Of a stretch of 64,000 nucleotides of DNA, positions 27,128 through 37,953 are shown in pieces. This stretch comes from Terriglobia bacterium (GTDB taxonomy: Bacteria; Acidobacteriota; Terriglobia; Bryobacterales; Bryobacteraceae). Made by a program: the position numbers and the translations under genes. A model generated the notes under the pieces. The model was not told the origin of the DNA and did no database searches. It worked only from the letters and a program-made list of their open reading frames with translations. How positions within the stretch are numbered: position 1 is the first letter of the stretch; every line of letters starts with the position of its first letter. The stretch is from positions 1 through 64,000 of the forward strand of contig JAIQFI010000030.1 in the NCBI GenBank assembly GCA_020073345.1, written 5' to 3'.

Positions 27128-28486
27128 ATGAACGTTGCAATCCTTGGTACTGGTTATGTAGGACTGACCACGGGGGCCTGTCTTGCTTACCTGGGTCATC
27201 AAGTCACGTGTGTGGATCCGGATGAGCACAAAATCGGCGCGCTGCAACGCGGCGAGGTTCCCTTCCACGAACCGCATCTGGAGGACCTGCTGGTGCAGGC
27301 CCGGCCGAACTTGAAGTTCACCATGGACTACTCCGAGGCGATCCCCGACGCTCAGGTGGTGTTCATTGCCGTGGGCACGCCCCCTGGTGTGGGAGGCGCG
27401 CCTGATCTCCGCCATCTGCAAGCTGCCGCCGAAGGCGTCGGCGAACGACTGGGCCCGCATTTCACGGTGATCGTGAACAAATCCACGGTACCCATCGGCA
27501 GCGGTAATTGGGTGGGCGCGCTGGTGCGCGACGCAGCGGAGCGGCGGGGGCGCGGCAAAGATTGTTTCGCCGTGGCTTCGAATCCCGAATTTCTTCGCGA
27601 AGGCAGCGCGCTGCTCGACAGCCTGTATCCGGATCGCGTGGTGATCGGCGCCGATGAGCCTCAGACAGCGGAAGTGCTCTACACGCTGTATCGCCCGATA
27701 CTGGATCAGACCTTTCAGGCCCCCACGTTCCTGCCCCGCCCGGAAAGGGTGGGCGGCGTTCCGCTCATCTCCACCGATCTCGCTTCGGCCGAACTAATCA
27801 AGTACGCGGCGAACGCATTCCTGGCGCTCAAGATCAGCTACATCAACGAAATTGGAGGGTTGGCGGAAAAAGTAGGTGCGGACATCTCGCAGGTGGCGCG
27901 CGGCATCGGTCTGGATGCCCGCATCGGCACTCGCTTTTTGCAGGCCGGTATCGGATGGGGCGGATCGTGCTTCGGCAAGGACACCGCCGCGCTGGTATCC
28001 ACGGCATCGGAATACGGGCTCGAAATGTCCATTGTGAAGGCAGCCCGCCACGTCAACCAGCACCAACGGGAACGCGTGGTAGAGAAGCTGCTCGGGGAGC
28101 TGAAAATTCTCAAAGGCCGTACCGTCGGCCTGCTGGGCTTGGCCTTCAAGCCTCACACCGACGATCTGCGAGAGGCCCCGGCGCTGGATGTCGCGCGTCA
28201 TCTCCTGGAACGCGGAGCGCGCGTGAAAGTCCACGATCCTGTCGCCATGAGCCGCTTCAAGAAGGAACATGCCGGCATGGACGTCGTCCTGGCAGCCGAT
28301 GCGCACGAAGTGGCTCGCGACGCCGATGCACTGGTCCTGGTCACCGAGTGGCCGCAGTATTTGGACCTGGATTGGGAATCGCTGGCGTCTGTGATGCGAA
28401 CCCCCATCCTTTTGGACACTCGGCACGCGCTGGATCGCGCGCGCATCACGCGGGCCGGATTCCGCTACCTGACTCTTGCTGGTTGA
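27128..28486 (+). CDS. ugd: UDP-glucose/GDP-mannose 6-dehydrogenase
   Basis: Oxidises a nucleotide sugar (most likely UDP-glucose to UDP-glucuronate) for polysaccharide synthesis. The 452-aa protein has the N-terminal GTGYVGL NAD site, FVAVGTP-type FIAVGTPPG, NPEFLREGSA, and the catalytic Cys281 in GGSCFGKD. The C-terminal domain carries LGLAFKPHTDDLREAPAL, all typical of Ugd/TuaD. A TAGGAG Shine-Dalgarno precedes ATG 27128; the gene is 7 bp after the ATP-grasp stop and may be in the same transcript. Confidence 0.95.
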   Translation: MNVAILGTGYVGLTTGACLAYLGHQVTCVDPDEHKIGALQRGEVPFHEPHLEDLLVQARPNLKFTMDYSEAIPDAQVVFIAVGTPPGVGGAPDLRHLQAAAEGVGERLGPHFTVIVNKSTVPIGSGNWVGALVRDAAERRGRGKDCFAVASNPEFLREGSALLDSLYPDRVVIGADEPQTAEVLYTLYRPILDQTFQAPTFLPRPERVGGVPLISTDLASAELIKYAANAFLALKISYINEIGGLAEKVGADISQVARGIGLDARIGTRFLQAGIGWGGSCFGKDTAALVSTASEYGLEMSIVKAARHVNQHQRERVVEKLLGELKILKGRTVGLLGLAFKPHTDDLREAPALDVARHLLERGARVKVHDPVAMSRFKKEHAGMDVVLAADAHEVARDADALVLVTEWPQYLDLDWESLASVMRTPILLDTRHALDRARITRAGFRYLTLAG

Positions 28487-28529
28487 TGACAGGCTGGCTG
28501 AAACGACAGGGCGGATACAATAGGGGCAG

Positions 28530-29333
28530 GTGAACCATCTGCACGAGATACTGGCGGAGGCGACTCCCCGGGTCCGCATGGACCGCGCGGCGCTGGACCT
28601 GGCCAGTATCCACTTCCCGAATCTCGAGCCGGAGCCGTTCCTGGACCGGCTGAACGACCTCGCCGCGTCACTCGGGGACCGCCTCCGTAACTTCAATGAT
28701 GGACGCGACTTCGTCGAAAAAGCCAGCAGCTACCTGTTCGGCGAGCTGGGTTTCCACGGCAACGAGACCGATTTTTTCGACCCCCTGAACAGTTGTCTGA
28801 ACCAGGTATTGGAGCGCCGGACCGGCATCCCCATTACCCTGGCCGTGATGTACATGGAGATCGCGCGGCGCCTGCATATGCCAGTGTTCGGCATCGGGCT
28901 GCCGCGCCATTTTATTCTCGAATTCAACGACGGAAATTTCGCCGCTTATATCGATCCGTTTAACGGCGGCCGCACGATTACCGCGCAGGAATGTTTCGCG
29001 CTGGCCGGGGCCAAGGTCGCCGATCCAATCCTTCTGCAGCGGGCGACCCCCAAACAGATCGCCATGCGGATGCTGCAGAACCTTCACGGAGTGTATCTGC
29101 GGGCCGCGGATCATGAAAAAGCCATCGCCACGCTTGATTTGCTGCTTCTGGGAGCGCCCGAAATCGGTCCGTGGTACAAGCGCCGAGGGATGCTTTCGCT
29201 GGAATTAAAGCGCTACCACGCGGCCCGGCGGGATCTGCTGAAATACCTGGAATTAGAGCCGGAAGCCACCGATCGCGAGGCGATTCAGAAGCAGCTCCAG
29301 GCGATTCATTTGTGGCTGGCGCAGGTGAGTTGA
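28530..29333 (+). CDS. SirB1-family transglutaminase-like / TPR protein
   Basis: A 267-aa protein with a transglutaminase-like N-terminal part (residues 30-170) that shows the family segment FFDPLNSCLNQVLERRTGIPITLAVMY and GIGLPRHFILEF, and a C-terminal pair of TPR-like helices (about residues 190-255). This is the SirB1/YchA arrangement; the biochemical role is unknown, and the transglutaminase Cys-His-Asp triad is only partly evident. GTG 28530 is the start. An upstream TACAAT (28514-28519) may be a -10 element. Confidence 0.85.
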   Translation: MNHLHEILAEATPRVRMDRAALDLASIHFPNLEPEPFLDRLNDLAASLGDRLRNFNDGRDFVEKASSYLFGELGFHGNETDFFDPLNSCLNQVLERRTGIPITLAVMYMEIARRLHMPVFGIGLPRHFILEFNDGNFAAYIDPFNGGRTITAQECFALAGAKVADPILLQRATPKQIAMRMLQNLHGVYLRAADHEKAIATLDLLLLGAPEIGPWYKRRGMLSLELKRYHAARRDLLKYLELEPEATDREAIQKQLQAIHLWLAQVS

Positions 29334-29376
29334 GCGTTCCCGCTGTGATAACATTGCCATCGAACTCCTAGTTACG

Positions 29377-29655
29377 ATGCACGAATCCCTTCCCGATAGC
29401 GACGCGGTACTTGCCCAGTTCAACCGCCTGATTCAGGAATTGTTGCGTGGCAGCATAAACCGCAACACGTTCCGTCCCTGGGAAGTCGAACTGCTGGTGG
29501 ATATTGAAGGCTGCAACCTCCGCGATTCCTCGCGCCGGGAGACCCTGCGCCGGTACCAGCGCGCGGTGCAGCGGCACATGGAAAAAGGCGCCCGCTTGCC
29601 CTTGAAACTGTCCGAATACCTGGAAGCGGTGAAGGCTAAGAAAGCCAAACCTTAG
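29377..29655 (+). CDS. Small conserved-looking protein of unknown function
   Basis: A 92-aa protein rich in charged, amphipathic helix-forming residues (LIQELLRGSINRNTF, RRETLRRYQRAVQRHME) with a basic C-terminal tail (KAKKAKP). No signal peptide or membrane segment is seen. It lies between the SirB1-like gene and yggX with its own short spacers. I do not recognise a family; coding potential is supported by clean codon use and its fit in the plus-strand gene run. Confidence 0.6.
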   Translation: MHESLPDSDAVLAQFNRLIQELLRGSINRNTFRPWEVELLVDIEGCNLRDSSRRETLRRYQRAVQRHMEKGARLPLKLSEYLEAVKAKKAKP

Positions 29656-29721
29656 GCGCATCCGCCACATCAACCTTGGATCTTCCACACCGCGCTATCC
29701 TGAAGTCGAGAGGAACCACGA

Positions 29722-30051
29722 ATGGGTTGCGGCAGCGGTATGTCAGGACCTCGCATCGAAGAGGCCAACCAAAGCGGACGTAAAGTGTTTTGCGTCAAGT
29801 TCCAACGTGAGATGCCGGGCCTGGACGAGACGCCTTTCGACAATCCCCTGGGCCAGCGCATCTTCGAGAACGTATCGAAGGAAGCCTGGAAAATGTGGAT
29901 GGAGCAGATGAAGATGATCATGAACGAGTACCGCCTCAACCTGGGCACGCAAGAGGCGCAGGAGTTCCTACTCAAGCAGATGGAAGATTATTTCTTCGGG
30001 GAGGGAGCCGCACTCCCGCCCGGCTTTGTCCCGCCTAAGGCGAAAAACTAG
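29722..30051 (+). CDS. yggX: Fe(II)-trafficking / oxidative-damage protection protein YggX
   Basis: A small cytoplasmic protein linked to iron handling and protection of Fe-S clusters. The core VFCVKFQREMPGLDETPF, DNPLGQRIFENVSKEAWKMW and EYRLNLGTQEAQEFLLKQME is the YggX fold with its key cysteine (CVKFQRE). It is 109 aa, longer at the N-terminus than the roughly 90-aa family by about 18 residues (MGCGSGMSGPRIEEANQSG), so a later start such as ATG 29740 is possible. Its stop overlaps ridA on the other strand by 4 bp. Confidence 0.9.
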   Translation: MGCGSGMSGPRIEEANQSGRKVFCVKFQREMPGLDETPFDNPLGQRIFENVSKEAWKMWMEQMKMIMNEYRLNLGTQEAQEFLLKQMEDYFFGEGAALPPGFVPPKAKN

Positions 30052-30437
30052 CCGCGCGGCCTATACGCCACGCAGTCGATCTCAACCAGCATTTCCACCT
30101 GATGAAATTTTGCTTCGATCGTGGTCCGCGCGGGTTTGTGTTCCCCAAAGAACTCCGCATACACGCGGTTCATCTTCGGGAAATCCGCGATGTCGCGCAG
30201 AAACACCGAGCACTTGACGACGTCGGTTATGGCCGCGCCGGCGGCGTCGAGGATTCGCCGGATGTTCGAGAGCGTCAAGCGCGTTTGAAATTCGACGTCG
30301 CCCGCGGCCAGTTTGTCCGTAACCGGATCAATGGGGCCCTGGCCGCTTACGTAAACGAAATCTCCGGCCCGCAAGGCCGGGGTGTAGTGTCCCCGGGGAG
30401 ACGCTCCGCCGGCGGGGACAATTCTCTCGATACTCAT
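30048..30437 (-). CDS. ridA: RidA family enamine/imine deaminase
   Basis: A 129-aa YjgF/YER057c/UK114 protein that hydrolyses reactive enamine/imine intermediates from PLP enzymes. It has the trimer-cleft motifs YTPALRAGDFVYVSGQ, QTRLTLSNIRRILDAAGA, and the C-terminal TTIEAKFHQVEMLVEIDCVAYRP region with the carboxylate-binding position. Its ATG overlaps the stop of the NYN-LOTUS gene by one base (TAATG), so the two are translationally coupled. Confidence 0.92.
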   Translation of the reverse strand: MSIERIVPAGGASPRGHYTPALRAGDFVYVSGQGPIDPVTDKLAAGDVEFQTRLTLSNIRRILDAAGAAITDVVKCSVFLRDIADFPKMNRVYAEFFGEHKPARTTIEAKFHQVEMLVEIDCVAYRPRG

Positions 30438-31789
30438 TAGCTGCCGGGCTTTTTCCGGCCGCGTGGACGGCGGCCTGCGCCTCCGCCGCCGGGTCCGGCG
30501 GGTTTCGGCGAGCGCCGGCGTACGGAGGGGGCCCTCTTGGGTTTGGCGGGCGGCGGATTCGGCTCGAAGATGGTGGGCTGGCCTTCCACGTAAGGCTGCG
30601 GCTCCTCTACCTCTTCTTCGACTTCCGCGGCGGCCTGGGGCTCGGGCGCGGGCGGCTCGGCGGGCGGATAGAACTCCGCACCCAGATACACCATCATCAC
30701 GCCCTGCTCCTCATGCGGCTCGAGGCGGACCACAGTCTTGTCCTGCGCGTAATTCAGAAACTCGCTGAACTGCTGGAATCCGTAAGCCGTGGTATCGAGG
30801 CTGGGATGCTCCTCTTTAAACCACTGCGCAAGATCTTCGACCGGCACGCCGTTTTCGATCTCCAGACGGTGGTTCTCGAGCACATCACGCAACGCCGGCA
30901 GTAGATCTTCGGGTTTGAGTGTGGCCCGCTCGGGCTGTGACGAACCCTTGCGTTCGATGATGTAGCGCCCGCCGGTTCCGCTCACGTTCACCAGATCCTC
31001 GCGCTTGAGCTTTTCCACGAAATCCGAGAAGCTTGAACCACCATAAGCGCGTTCGTTGAACGCCGGATCCAGCTGGAGCATGGTGGACTTGAGCAAGCCC
31101 AGCTGTGGCTGCACGCCACGGCGTTCCAGAACCTGGAGGGCGCGTTCCACCAGAGGCATGGCTTGCGCCAATTCGAGTGGAGCCGGCCGCTGGCGCCGGT
31201 CACCGCCGCGATCCGGTCCGCGGTCGGGACGGTCGGTGCGTTCCGGCCGATCGCTTAAGGGACGATCGCCTCGCGGCCGCGCGGCCCGGGTCTCACCCGG
31301 GAGGACGATACTGGCCGGCACATCCGATAACAGCGATTCAAAGCTGATGAACTCGTGGCAATTCTGCTGGAGGATGGTGGAGGTGAACGCCTTGCCACCC
31401 ACCACAAACACCGTCTTGCCGTACTCTTTCAATTTGTTGACCAGCGGAATGAAATCGCTGTCGCCGCTGACGATGGCGAAGGCGTTCACATGCGTGTGCG
31501 TAAACGCCATCTCCAGCGCATCCAGCGCGAGGTTGATATCCGCTCCGTTCTTATCGCCGCGCGGCGAAGGGATCCGCTGCACCATCTGGACGGCGTTTTC
31601 CGCCATTTGGCGCGTGGCTCCATCCTGGCGTCCCCAGTTGGCGTAAGCGAACTTGGCGACCAGGTCGCCGCGCTCCTTGAGCGCGTCCAGCGCGAGCGAT
31701 ACGTCGAACTCGCGACGCAATGTCGACTTGAGCCCGATCTCGATGTTGTCGTAATCGACGAACACCGCGATGTTTAACTTATCTTGCAT
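30437..31789 (-). CDS. NYN (LabA/DUF88) ribonuclease-like protein with two LOTUS/OST-HTH domains
   Basis: A 450-aa protein. Residues 1-155 form a NYN/PIN-like nuclease domain with conserved acidic residues (AVFVDYDNIEIG, NGADINLALDAL, IVSGDSDFIPLV). A charged linker follows, then two LOTUS (OST-HTH) RNA-binding domains (about residues 200-270 and 290-360), and a Pro/Glu-rich tail ending in basic Arg/Lys repeats. Such proteins are predicted RNA-processing enzymes. ATG 31789 is preferred because a GGAG lies upstream; TTG 31807 is the alternative. It is coupled to ridA. Confidence 0.88.
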   Translation of the reverse strand: MQDKLNIAVFVDYDNIEIGLKSTLRREFDVSLALDALKERGDLVAKFAYANWGRQDGATRQMAENAVQMVQRIPSPRGDKNGADINLALDALEMAFTHTHVNAFAIVSGDSDFIPLVNKLKEYGKTVFVVGGKAFTSTILQQNCHEFISFESLLSDVPASIVLPGETRAARPRGDRPLSDRPERTDRPDRGPDRGGDRRQRPAPLELAQAMPLVERALQVLERRGVQPQLGLLKSTMLQLDPAFNERAYGGSSFSDFVEKLKREDLVNVSGTGGRYIIERKGSSQPERATLKPEDLLPALRDVLENHRLEIENGVPVEDLAQWFKEEHPSLDTTAYGFQQFSEFLNYAQDKTVVRLEPHEEQGVMMVYLGAEFYPPAEPPAPEPQAAAEVEEEVEEPQPYVEGQPTIFEPNPPPAKPKRAPSVRRRSPKPAGPGGGGAGRRPRGRKKPGS

Positions 31790-31814
31790 TTTCAGATTCT
31801 TCTCCAATCTCTAG

Positions 31815-32216
31815 TCAAACTGTCTGTTTGACTGAGCTTCGGATGAATTCCACAATTTCCTGGAGGGAGGCTCCGGGTTGAAAAACCGCGGCCACTCCCA
31901 GCCGTTTCAATTGCGCGGCATCTTCATCCGGTACGATGCCGCCGACGATGACCAATACATCGGTCATCTTTTGTTGTTTAAGTAGCTCCATCACGCGAGG
32001 CACGATGGCGTTATGCGCTCCGGAAAGAATGGACAGGCCGATAACCTGCACATCTTCCTGCAGCGCGGTATTGACGATCATTTCCGGGGTTTGCCGGAGA
32101 CCGGTATAGATAACTTCCATACCAGCATCCCGCAGCGCGCGCGCTATTACCTTCGCGCCCCGGTCGTGTCCGTCGAGGCCGGGCTTGGCGACCAACACCC
32201 GGATTCTATGATCCAT
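31815..32216 (-). CDS. B12-binding small subunit of an acyl-CoA mutase
   Basis: A 133-aa cobalamin-binding domain. The hallmark base-off motif GLDGHDRG (D-x-H-x2-G), [10 protein letters not shown] and GGIVPDED are all present, as in the C-terminal domain or small subunit of methylmalonyl/isobutyryl-CoA mutases. The matching catalytic subunit lies 3.4 kb away at 35618-37225, with three unrelated genes between. Because of the catalytic subunit's residues, this is probably the B subunit (IcmB-like) of an isobutyryl-CoA-type mutase. Confidence 0.92.
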   Translation of the reverse strand: MDHRIRVLVAKPGLDGHDRGAKVIARALRDAGMEVIYTGLRQTPEMIVNTALQEDVQVIGLSILSGAHNAIVPRVMELLKQQKMTDVLVIVGGIVPDEDAAQLKRLGVAAVFQPGASLQEIVEFIRSSVKQTV

Positions 32217-32315
32217 AAAAGACTGCGATTGAGACTCCGATACGCCCCTGTTGCCTACCCGGCATCAGCGGTGCATCCTCGACTTGAGGATATCATGGAC
32301 GGTGGGGACGGAAAG

Positions 32316-33185
32316 CTAGCTTGTTCCCACGGACCGACGATATTCCCCCGGCGCGACTCCCAGGACCCGCTTGAAGGCCTTATGGAAGGCCCCATCCGAG
32401 TCATAGCCAACCGCTTGCGCCACATCCGCCAGCTTCCGGTCGCTCTCGCGCAGCAGGTCGCTTCCCCGGTACATCCGCCAGCGTGTCAAATACTCGAGCG
32501 GGGACTCGCTCATGAGTTCTTTGAAGCGTTGCGCAAAAGCCGAGCGGGACATCCCGGCTTCCGAGGCCAGGCTGGCGACCGTCCACGGATGCTCGATTCG
32601 CTTGTGCATCGAATTCAGCGCCGCGCCGATTTGCGCGTCGGAGAGTGCATGCAGCCAGCCGGTCCGTTCACTCTCGACACTCTCAGTGGCGGCGATGTGC
32701 GCACGCAACGCCTGTATCAACAGCAGGTCGGCCAGGCGGCGAACCGCCAATTCGGAACCGGGCTCCGAACTGGACTTGGAAGCGTCCACTTCCGAGGCCA
32801 GCAGCTCTAGCGTCCTCTGCAGCGGAAGCATGTGCGGCTGGCCGCCGCGAATCAGAATCAGGGACGGAAGAAGACCGGTGAACTGGCGGCCATAGGTCTC
32901 GTCAAAGCTAAACCTCCCGCCGATGACTGCAGCGGGCGCGCTGCCTCCGCCGGTTGACAGCAGAAATTCCCGGCCCGGGGCGAGAAGAAAGAAATCGCCG
33001 TGCGAGAGATGGATGCGTTCAGCTATATCCGGCAAGTCAATCCAAGCCTCGCCATACGAAATCAAACCAAATCCGGCTTGCGCTCCCGCGTCGAGTCGCG
33101 GAGCCCACGAATCGGTTACCTGAATACGTCCATAACAGACCCCTTGGACATGAACAGCGCTCAGAAAATCAGTAATGGCATCCAC
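32316..33185 (-). CDS. AraC-family transcriptional regulator with cupin sensor
   Basis: A 289-aa regulator. The N-terminal 180 residues form a cupin_6-like sensor domain (SHGDFFLLAPGRE), and the C-terminal 100 residues form the two-HTH AraC domain (WTVASLASEAGMSRSAFAQRF, then LADVAQAVGYDSDGAFHKAF and FKRVLGVAPGEYRR). GTG 33185 is the start. It faces the outer-membrane protein gene across 158 bp and may control it, or itself; the effector is unknown. Confidence 0.92.
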   Translation of the reverse strand: MDAITDFLSAVHVQGVCYGRIQVTDSWAPRLDAGAQAGFGLISYGEAWIDLPDIAERIHLSHGDFFLLAPGREFLLSTGGGSAPAAVIGGRFSFDETYGRQFTGLLPSLILIRGGQPHMLPLQRTLELLASEVDASKSSSEPGSELAVRRLADLLLIQALRAHIAATESVESERTGWLHALSDAQIGAALNSMHKRIEHPWTVASLASEAGMSRSAFAQRFKELMSESPLEYLTRWRMYRGSDLLRESDRKLADVAQAVGYDSDGAFHKAFKRVLGVAPGEYRRSVGTS

Positions 33186-33343
33186 CTGCGTACGACCTAC
33201 CTTGCACGTTCGATCGAACAGCTTTGGACGATCGGACAGAATCTACGGACTAGCGATCAATACCGGTTGTGGCCCCTGTACATCCATAGCTGTATAGATG
33301 CAAATGAAGGCCGGCTGGTTGCCGGCAAAGGAGAGACTCGCAT

Positions 33344-33937
33344 ATGTTCGGAAATAAAGGTGTTGTTGCACTCATGCTAGGGGCGTCGGTACTGGGGCTG
33401 CCGGCCTTTGCACAGAGTGAGGAGTACAAGTCTGACGTGACCGTTCAAGCGTTGGGCAGTTTCGTAAAGGACACGACCGATAACGGTGTGACTCATTCCG
33501 CCTCCAACAGCGGCGGCGTTTTGGGGACCTATCGTTATTATTTCAGCCGGCACAACGGCGTGGAGTTCAATTACGGCTACACGCTCAATTCGCAGCGGTA
33601 CGCGCTGGACGGCAACATCGCCAGCACCAAGGCGTATTCGCATGAAGCGACCGCGGCCTATGTGTGGCGCCTGCCGCTCCACCGGATTACTCCGTTTGCG
33701 CTAGCCGGAACGGGCAGCCTGATCTTCGATCCGAAAGATATCGGCGGCGATGCCCTGGCTCGTCCGACGTTCGTCTATGGCGCCGGGGCGGATTTCGATC
33801 TTGGCAGCCGTTTCTTCCTGCGGGCTCAGTATCGCGGGCTGGTTTACAACAGTCCGACGCTGGCCGTATCCACGCTGAACGCGGAACTGCTGACGCATCG
33901 TGCTGAACCGTCGGTCGGATTCGGATTCCGGTTCTAG
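33344..33937 (+). CDS. Outer-membrane beta-barrel protein
   Basis: A 197-aa exported protein with a signal peptide ending about residue 22 (LGLPAFAQS) and alternating amphipathic beta strands (YRYYFSRHNGVEFNYGYTLN, AYVWRLPLHRITPFALAGTG). The last residues VGFGFRF end in Phe, the BAM recognition signature of outer-membrane barrels. It resembles OmpA/OmpW-like eight-stranded barrels. It is divergent from the AraC regulator and followed by a REP-like palindrome. Confidence 0.82.
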   Translation: MFGNKGVVALMLGASVLGLPAFAQSEEYKSDVTVQALGSFVKDTTDNGVTHSASNSGGVLGTYRYYFSRHNGVEFNYGYTLNSQRYALDGNIASTKAYSHEATAAYVWRLPLHRITPFALAGTGSLIFDPKDIGGDALARPTFVYGAGADFDLGSRFFLRAQYRGLVYNSPTLAVSTLNAELLTHRAEPSVGFGFRF

Positions 33938-33951
33938 TCTGCTGTGCCAAT

Positions 33952-34010
33952 CGCTGCGCTCGTGGTTCGGTGCAAGGCAGTTTGCCCCGAACCGCGAACG
34001 TCAGTGAGCG
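33952..34010. repeat. REP-like extragenic palindrome, copy 1
   Basis: The left arm ends GTGGTTCGG and the right arm starts CCGAACCGC, with imperfect pairing reaching out to CGCTGCGC and GTGAGCG on the two sides. A related hairpin lies at 38552-38600 (shared cores CGTTCGTGGTTC/GAACCGCGACC). It sits between convergent genes, and its right end includes the stop codon of the GT39-like gene. Confidence 0.6.
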
Positions 34011-35578
34011 GCTGTGATCACCGCTGCCCGCGTTCCCGCCTCAAGCAACTTGAAGTCCGCCAAAGTTTCCGTTTCCTGATAATTCTCTCGCAGGAACGTC
34101 TCTATCCCGGTCATTTGCAGCCGTCGTCGGTCGCTCGCGGGCCAGATGCGCAAATACGCTTCCGGTGACATGTATGAATAGAAAACCAATCGCGGAGGAT
34201 GCGCGCGCAACTCGCTCAGCGCTTCCGCCTCCTCTTTATCGGAAAACATTCCTGGCTGCAAGAAAGAATATCGCGTGGGATTGTGCGCCCCAGTGACGAA
34301 GTAGAGCAACGGCCGGTACGGAAAGACGAACAGGGTGTCGGATGGCTTAACCCGCGCCTGGACCGTCGCCAGGACGTCAAGATCCTCCGGCCGGCCGTGA
34401 ACGTTCCCCACGCTGGTGACCCGCGCGGCCTCATGGAGACGCTGCTGGACACTCATCGCTACGCACGCGCCCGCGACCACCAAGGCAATCACTGCCAGGG
34501 GTTTTCGAAGCACTGAAACCATCTTGGACGAAGAGCGGGCGATCAACCCCGCCGCGAGCGCGTAGAACGGCGCCGAGACCCACGTCAAATGATTGAGGTC
34601 CCACCGGGGATAAGTGGACAGAATCAATGCGAAGCCCAACGTGAGCAAGATGACCACGGTCCTGGAAGGGCGCTTCCATAGCCACGTCGCGCTAAACAAC
34701 GGCAGGGTCGCCGGCAAGGTGAAAAACGCCAGCAACAGGATGGTATTCGCGGCCTCGCCGGCGGACGTGCCGCGCAGAAGATTGGCATAACCGTCCGTCA
34801 CCGACCCGTACCAAGTCCGGTTGGCGCCCAAATAGTTGGACGAGCTCCATAGAAGTGAATCGAGCATCGCGCGAAGGGCCCCTGTGCGGATGATCCAGAT
34901 CGCCCCCGCCGCGAACGCCACAGCCACGCCACTTGCGTACATTACGAACAGGCGTCTCGTGGCGTGGTAGATGACCAGACACGCGCCCAGCGCCGCGACC
35001 GCTAATGCCACCGGGGGCGTGCACCATGCGGCGATTCCGGCTGCAATTCCCGCTCCAAAGCCGGTCGCGCCGGAGAACCTTGCCGATGGAGTCCCGGCCG
35101 AGGAATTCTTGGAAGCGGCCTCGGAAGCAGCCTCGGTGGCAACAATGATCAGCGTGCCCGCCAGAATGGCCCATGCGCCCGAGTCCCACCGGTGATTGGC
35201 GACCACCGCCGTTTCCACGGGGGTCGAGAAGGTGACATAAATGAACGCGGCGAGGGCCGCGGTCATCGAGTTGCTCAACTTCGCCGCGAGCCAAAATAGG
35301 CACGCCGTGATGATCCCGATATCCCACACCACTGGGATCCTTGCGGCCAGGATGGTGGTGCCGAACACACGGAAGCTGGCGGCTATCAGCGCGAATGTTC
35401 CCGGCCCGGTAATCGTAAAGAAATCCCGGTAAGGCATTTCGCCGCGCAGAAGGCGGAGTCCGCCGTCGAGATAGATGCCTTCGTCGTTCATAACCAGTAC
35501 GAATCGCGAGGCCGCCAGCCACCCCAGGTACGCAATGGTGCACAGAAACACCAAGCCGGTGCGCCGGGTCAGGGACAT
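34001..35578 (-). CDS. GT39-like polytopic glycosyltransferase
   Basis: A 525-aa membrane protein with about ten hydrophobic segments and the acidic motif in the first periplasmic loop (MNDEGIYLDGG) typical of PMT/ArnT-type glycosyltransferases that use a polyprenyl-phosphate sugar. The C-terminal 110 residues form a soluble domain (ATVQARVKPSDTLFVFPYRP). The acceptor is unknown, but lipid A or surface protein glycosylation would fit. It separates the two mutase subunit genes. Its stop codon lies within a REP-like palindrome. Confidence 0.83.
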   Translation of the reverse strand: MSLTRRTGLVFLCTIAYLGWLAASRFVLVMNDEGIYLDGGLRLLRGEMPYRDFFTITGPGTFALIAASFRVFGTTILAARIPVVWDIGIITACLFWLAAKLSNSMTAALAAFIYVTFSTPVETAVVANHRWDSGAWAILAGTLIIVATEAASEAASKNSSAGTPSARFSGATGFGAGIAAGIAAWCTPPVALAVAALGACLVIYHATRRLFVMYASGVAVAFAAGAIWIIRTGALRAMLDSLLWSSSNYLGANRTWYGSVTDGYANLLRGTSAGEAANTILLLAFFTLPATLPLFSATWLWKRPSRTVVILLTLGFALILSTYPRWDLNHLTWVSAPFYALAAGLIARSSSKMVSVLRKPLAVIALVVAGACVAMSVQQRLHEAARVTSVGNVHGRPEDLDVLATVQARVKPSDTLFVFPYRPLLYFVTGAHNPTRYSFLQPGMFSDKEEAEALSELRAHPPRLVFYSYMSPEAYLRIWPASDRRRLQMTGIETFLRENYQETETLADFKLLEAGTRAAVITAAH

Positions 35579-35617
35579 GTCTATCTATCGGACGTGCAGG
35601 CTGTTGCTTTAGCGTGG

Positions 35618-37225
<1,608 letters not shown>

Positions 37226-37329
37226 GTCTTCATTGTAGGCCGTAACGTTTTTGCCGGGCTAAGCATCTCCCAAAACTTAGCCGCCGTAGTAGCATTGTTA
37301 AAGCAGTTCAAACAAGGAGGCGCCCCGAG

Positions 37330-37947
37330 ATGTGGAATCGGCGCAAAGAAGAAGAGCAACCGCCAGCACCCAAGCCGGTCGCGGCCCAGCCGCCAGCAGC
37401 CCAACCTGCCCGGCCGCAACCCGCCAAGGAGGGAATCCCGATGTCGACCGTTCCGAGTCGCCCCACTGAGTCCTTTGATGCGCCACGCACTGGCAATGCC
37501 GTGCTTGGAAAGTCGGTCATCGTGAAAGGACAGATCCTGAGCCGCGAGGATTTGACCATCGACGGCGAAGTGGAAGGCACCATAGAGATGCAGGAACACC
37601 GCCTCACCGTCGGTCCGAACGGTAAGGTCCGGGCCAGCGTGAAAGCGCGCGAGGTCATCGTCCTGGGCACCTTGCACGGAAACGTGGAGACCGGCGACCG
37701 GATTGATATCCGCAAGGAAGCCAAGCTGGTGGGCGATATTCGAACCGCGCGCATCGTGATCGAAGACGGAGCGTATTTCAAGGGCAACGTCGATATCGTT
37801 CGCGCCGAAGTTCCCAAGCCGGCGGCTACGGCAGCGACCACGTCCGCATCGGCTCCCCGGCCCCAGACGCCAGCCACTTCGCCTGCTGTTTCTCCCGCCT
37901 CGGCCGGTCCCGCCATGGCCGCCGGCGTTGGCGAAATCAAGCGTTAG
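37330..37947 (+). CDS. Bactofilin-type polymer-forming cytoskeletal protein
   Basis: A 205-aa protein with a central bactofilin beta-helix (residues 60-155) showing the pattern VIVKGQILSREDLTIDGEVEGTIE and a repeated GN-x(4)-GDRIDIRKEAKLVGDI, flanked by Pro/Ala-rich disordered tails (KPVAAQPPAAQP and a Ser/Ala/Pro C-terminus). Bactofilins polymerise and scaffold wall or polar complexes. A perfect AAGGAGG (37315-37321) precedes ATG 37330. The methyltransferase-like gene follows 6 bp after its stop. Confidence 0.9.
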   Translation: MWNRRKEEEQPPAPKPVAAQPPAAQPARPQPAKEGIPMSTVPSRPTESFDAPRTGNAVLGKSVIVKGQILSREDLTIDGEVEGTIEMQEHRLTVGPNGKVRASVKAREVIVLGTLHGNVETGDRIDIRKEAKLVGDIRTARIVIEDGAYFKGNVDIVRAEVPKPAATAATTSASAPRPQTPATSPAVSPASAGPAMAAGVGEIKR

Positions 37948-37953
37948 GCCAGG

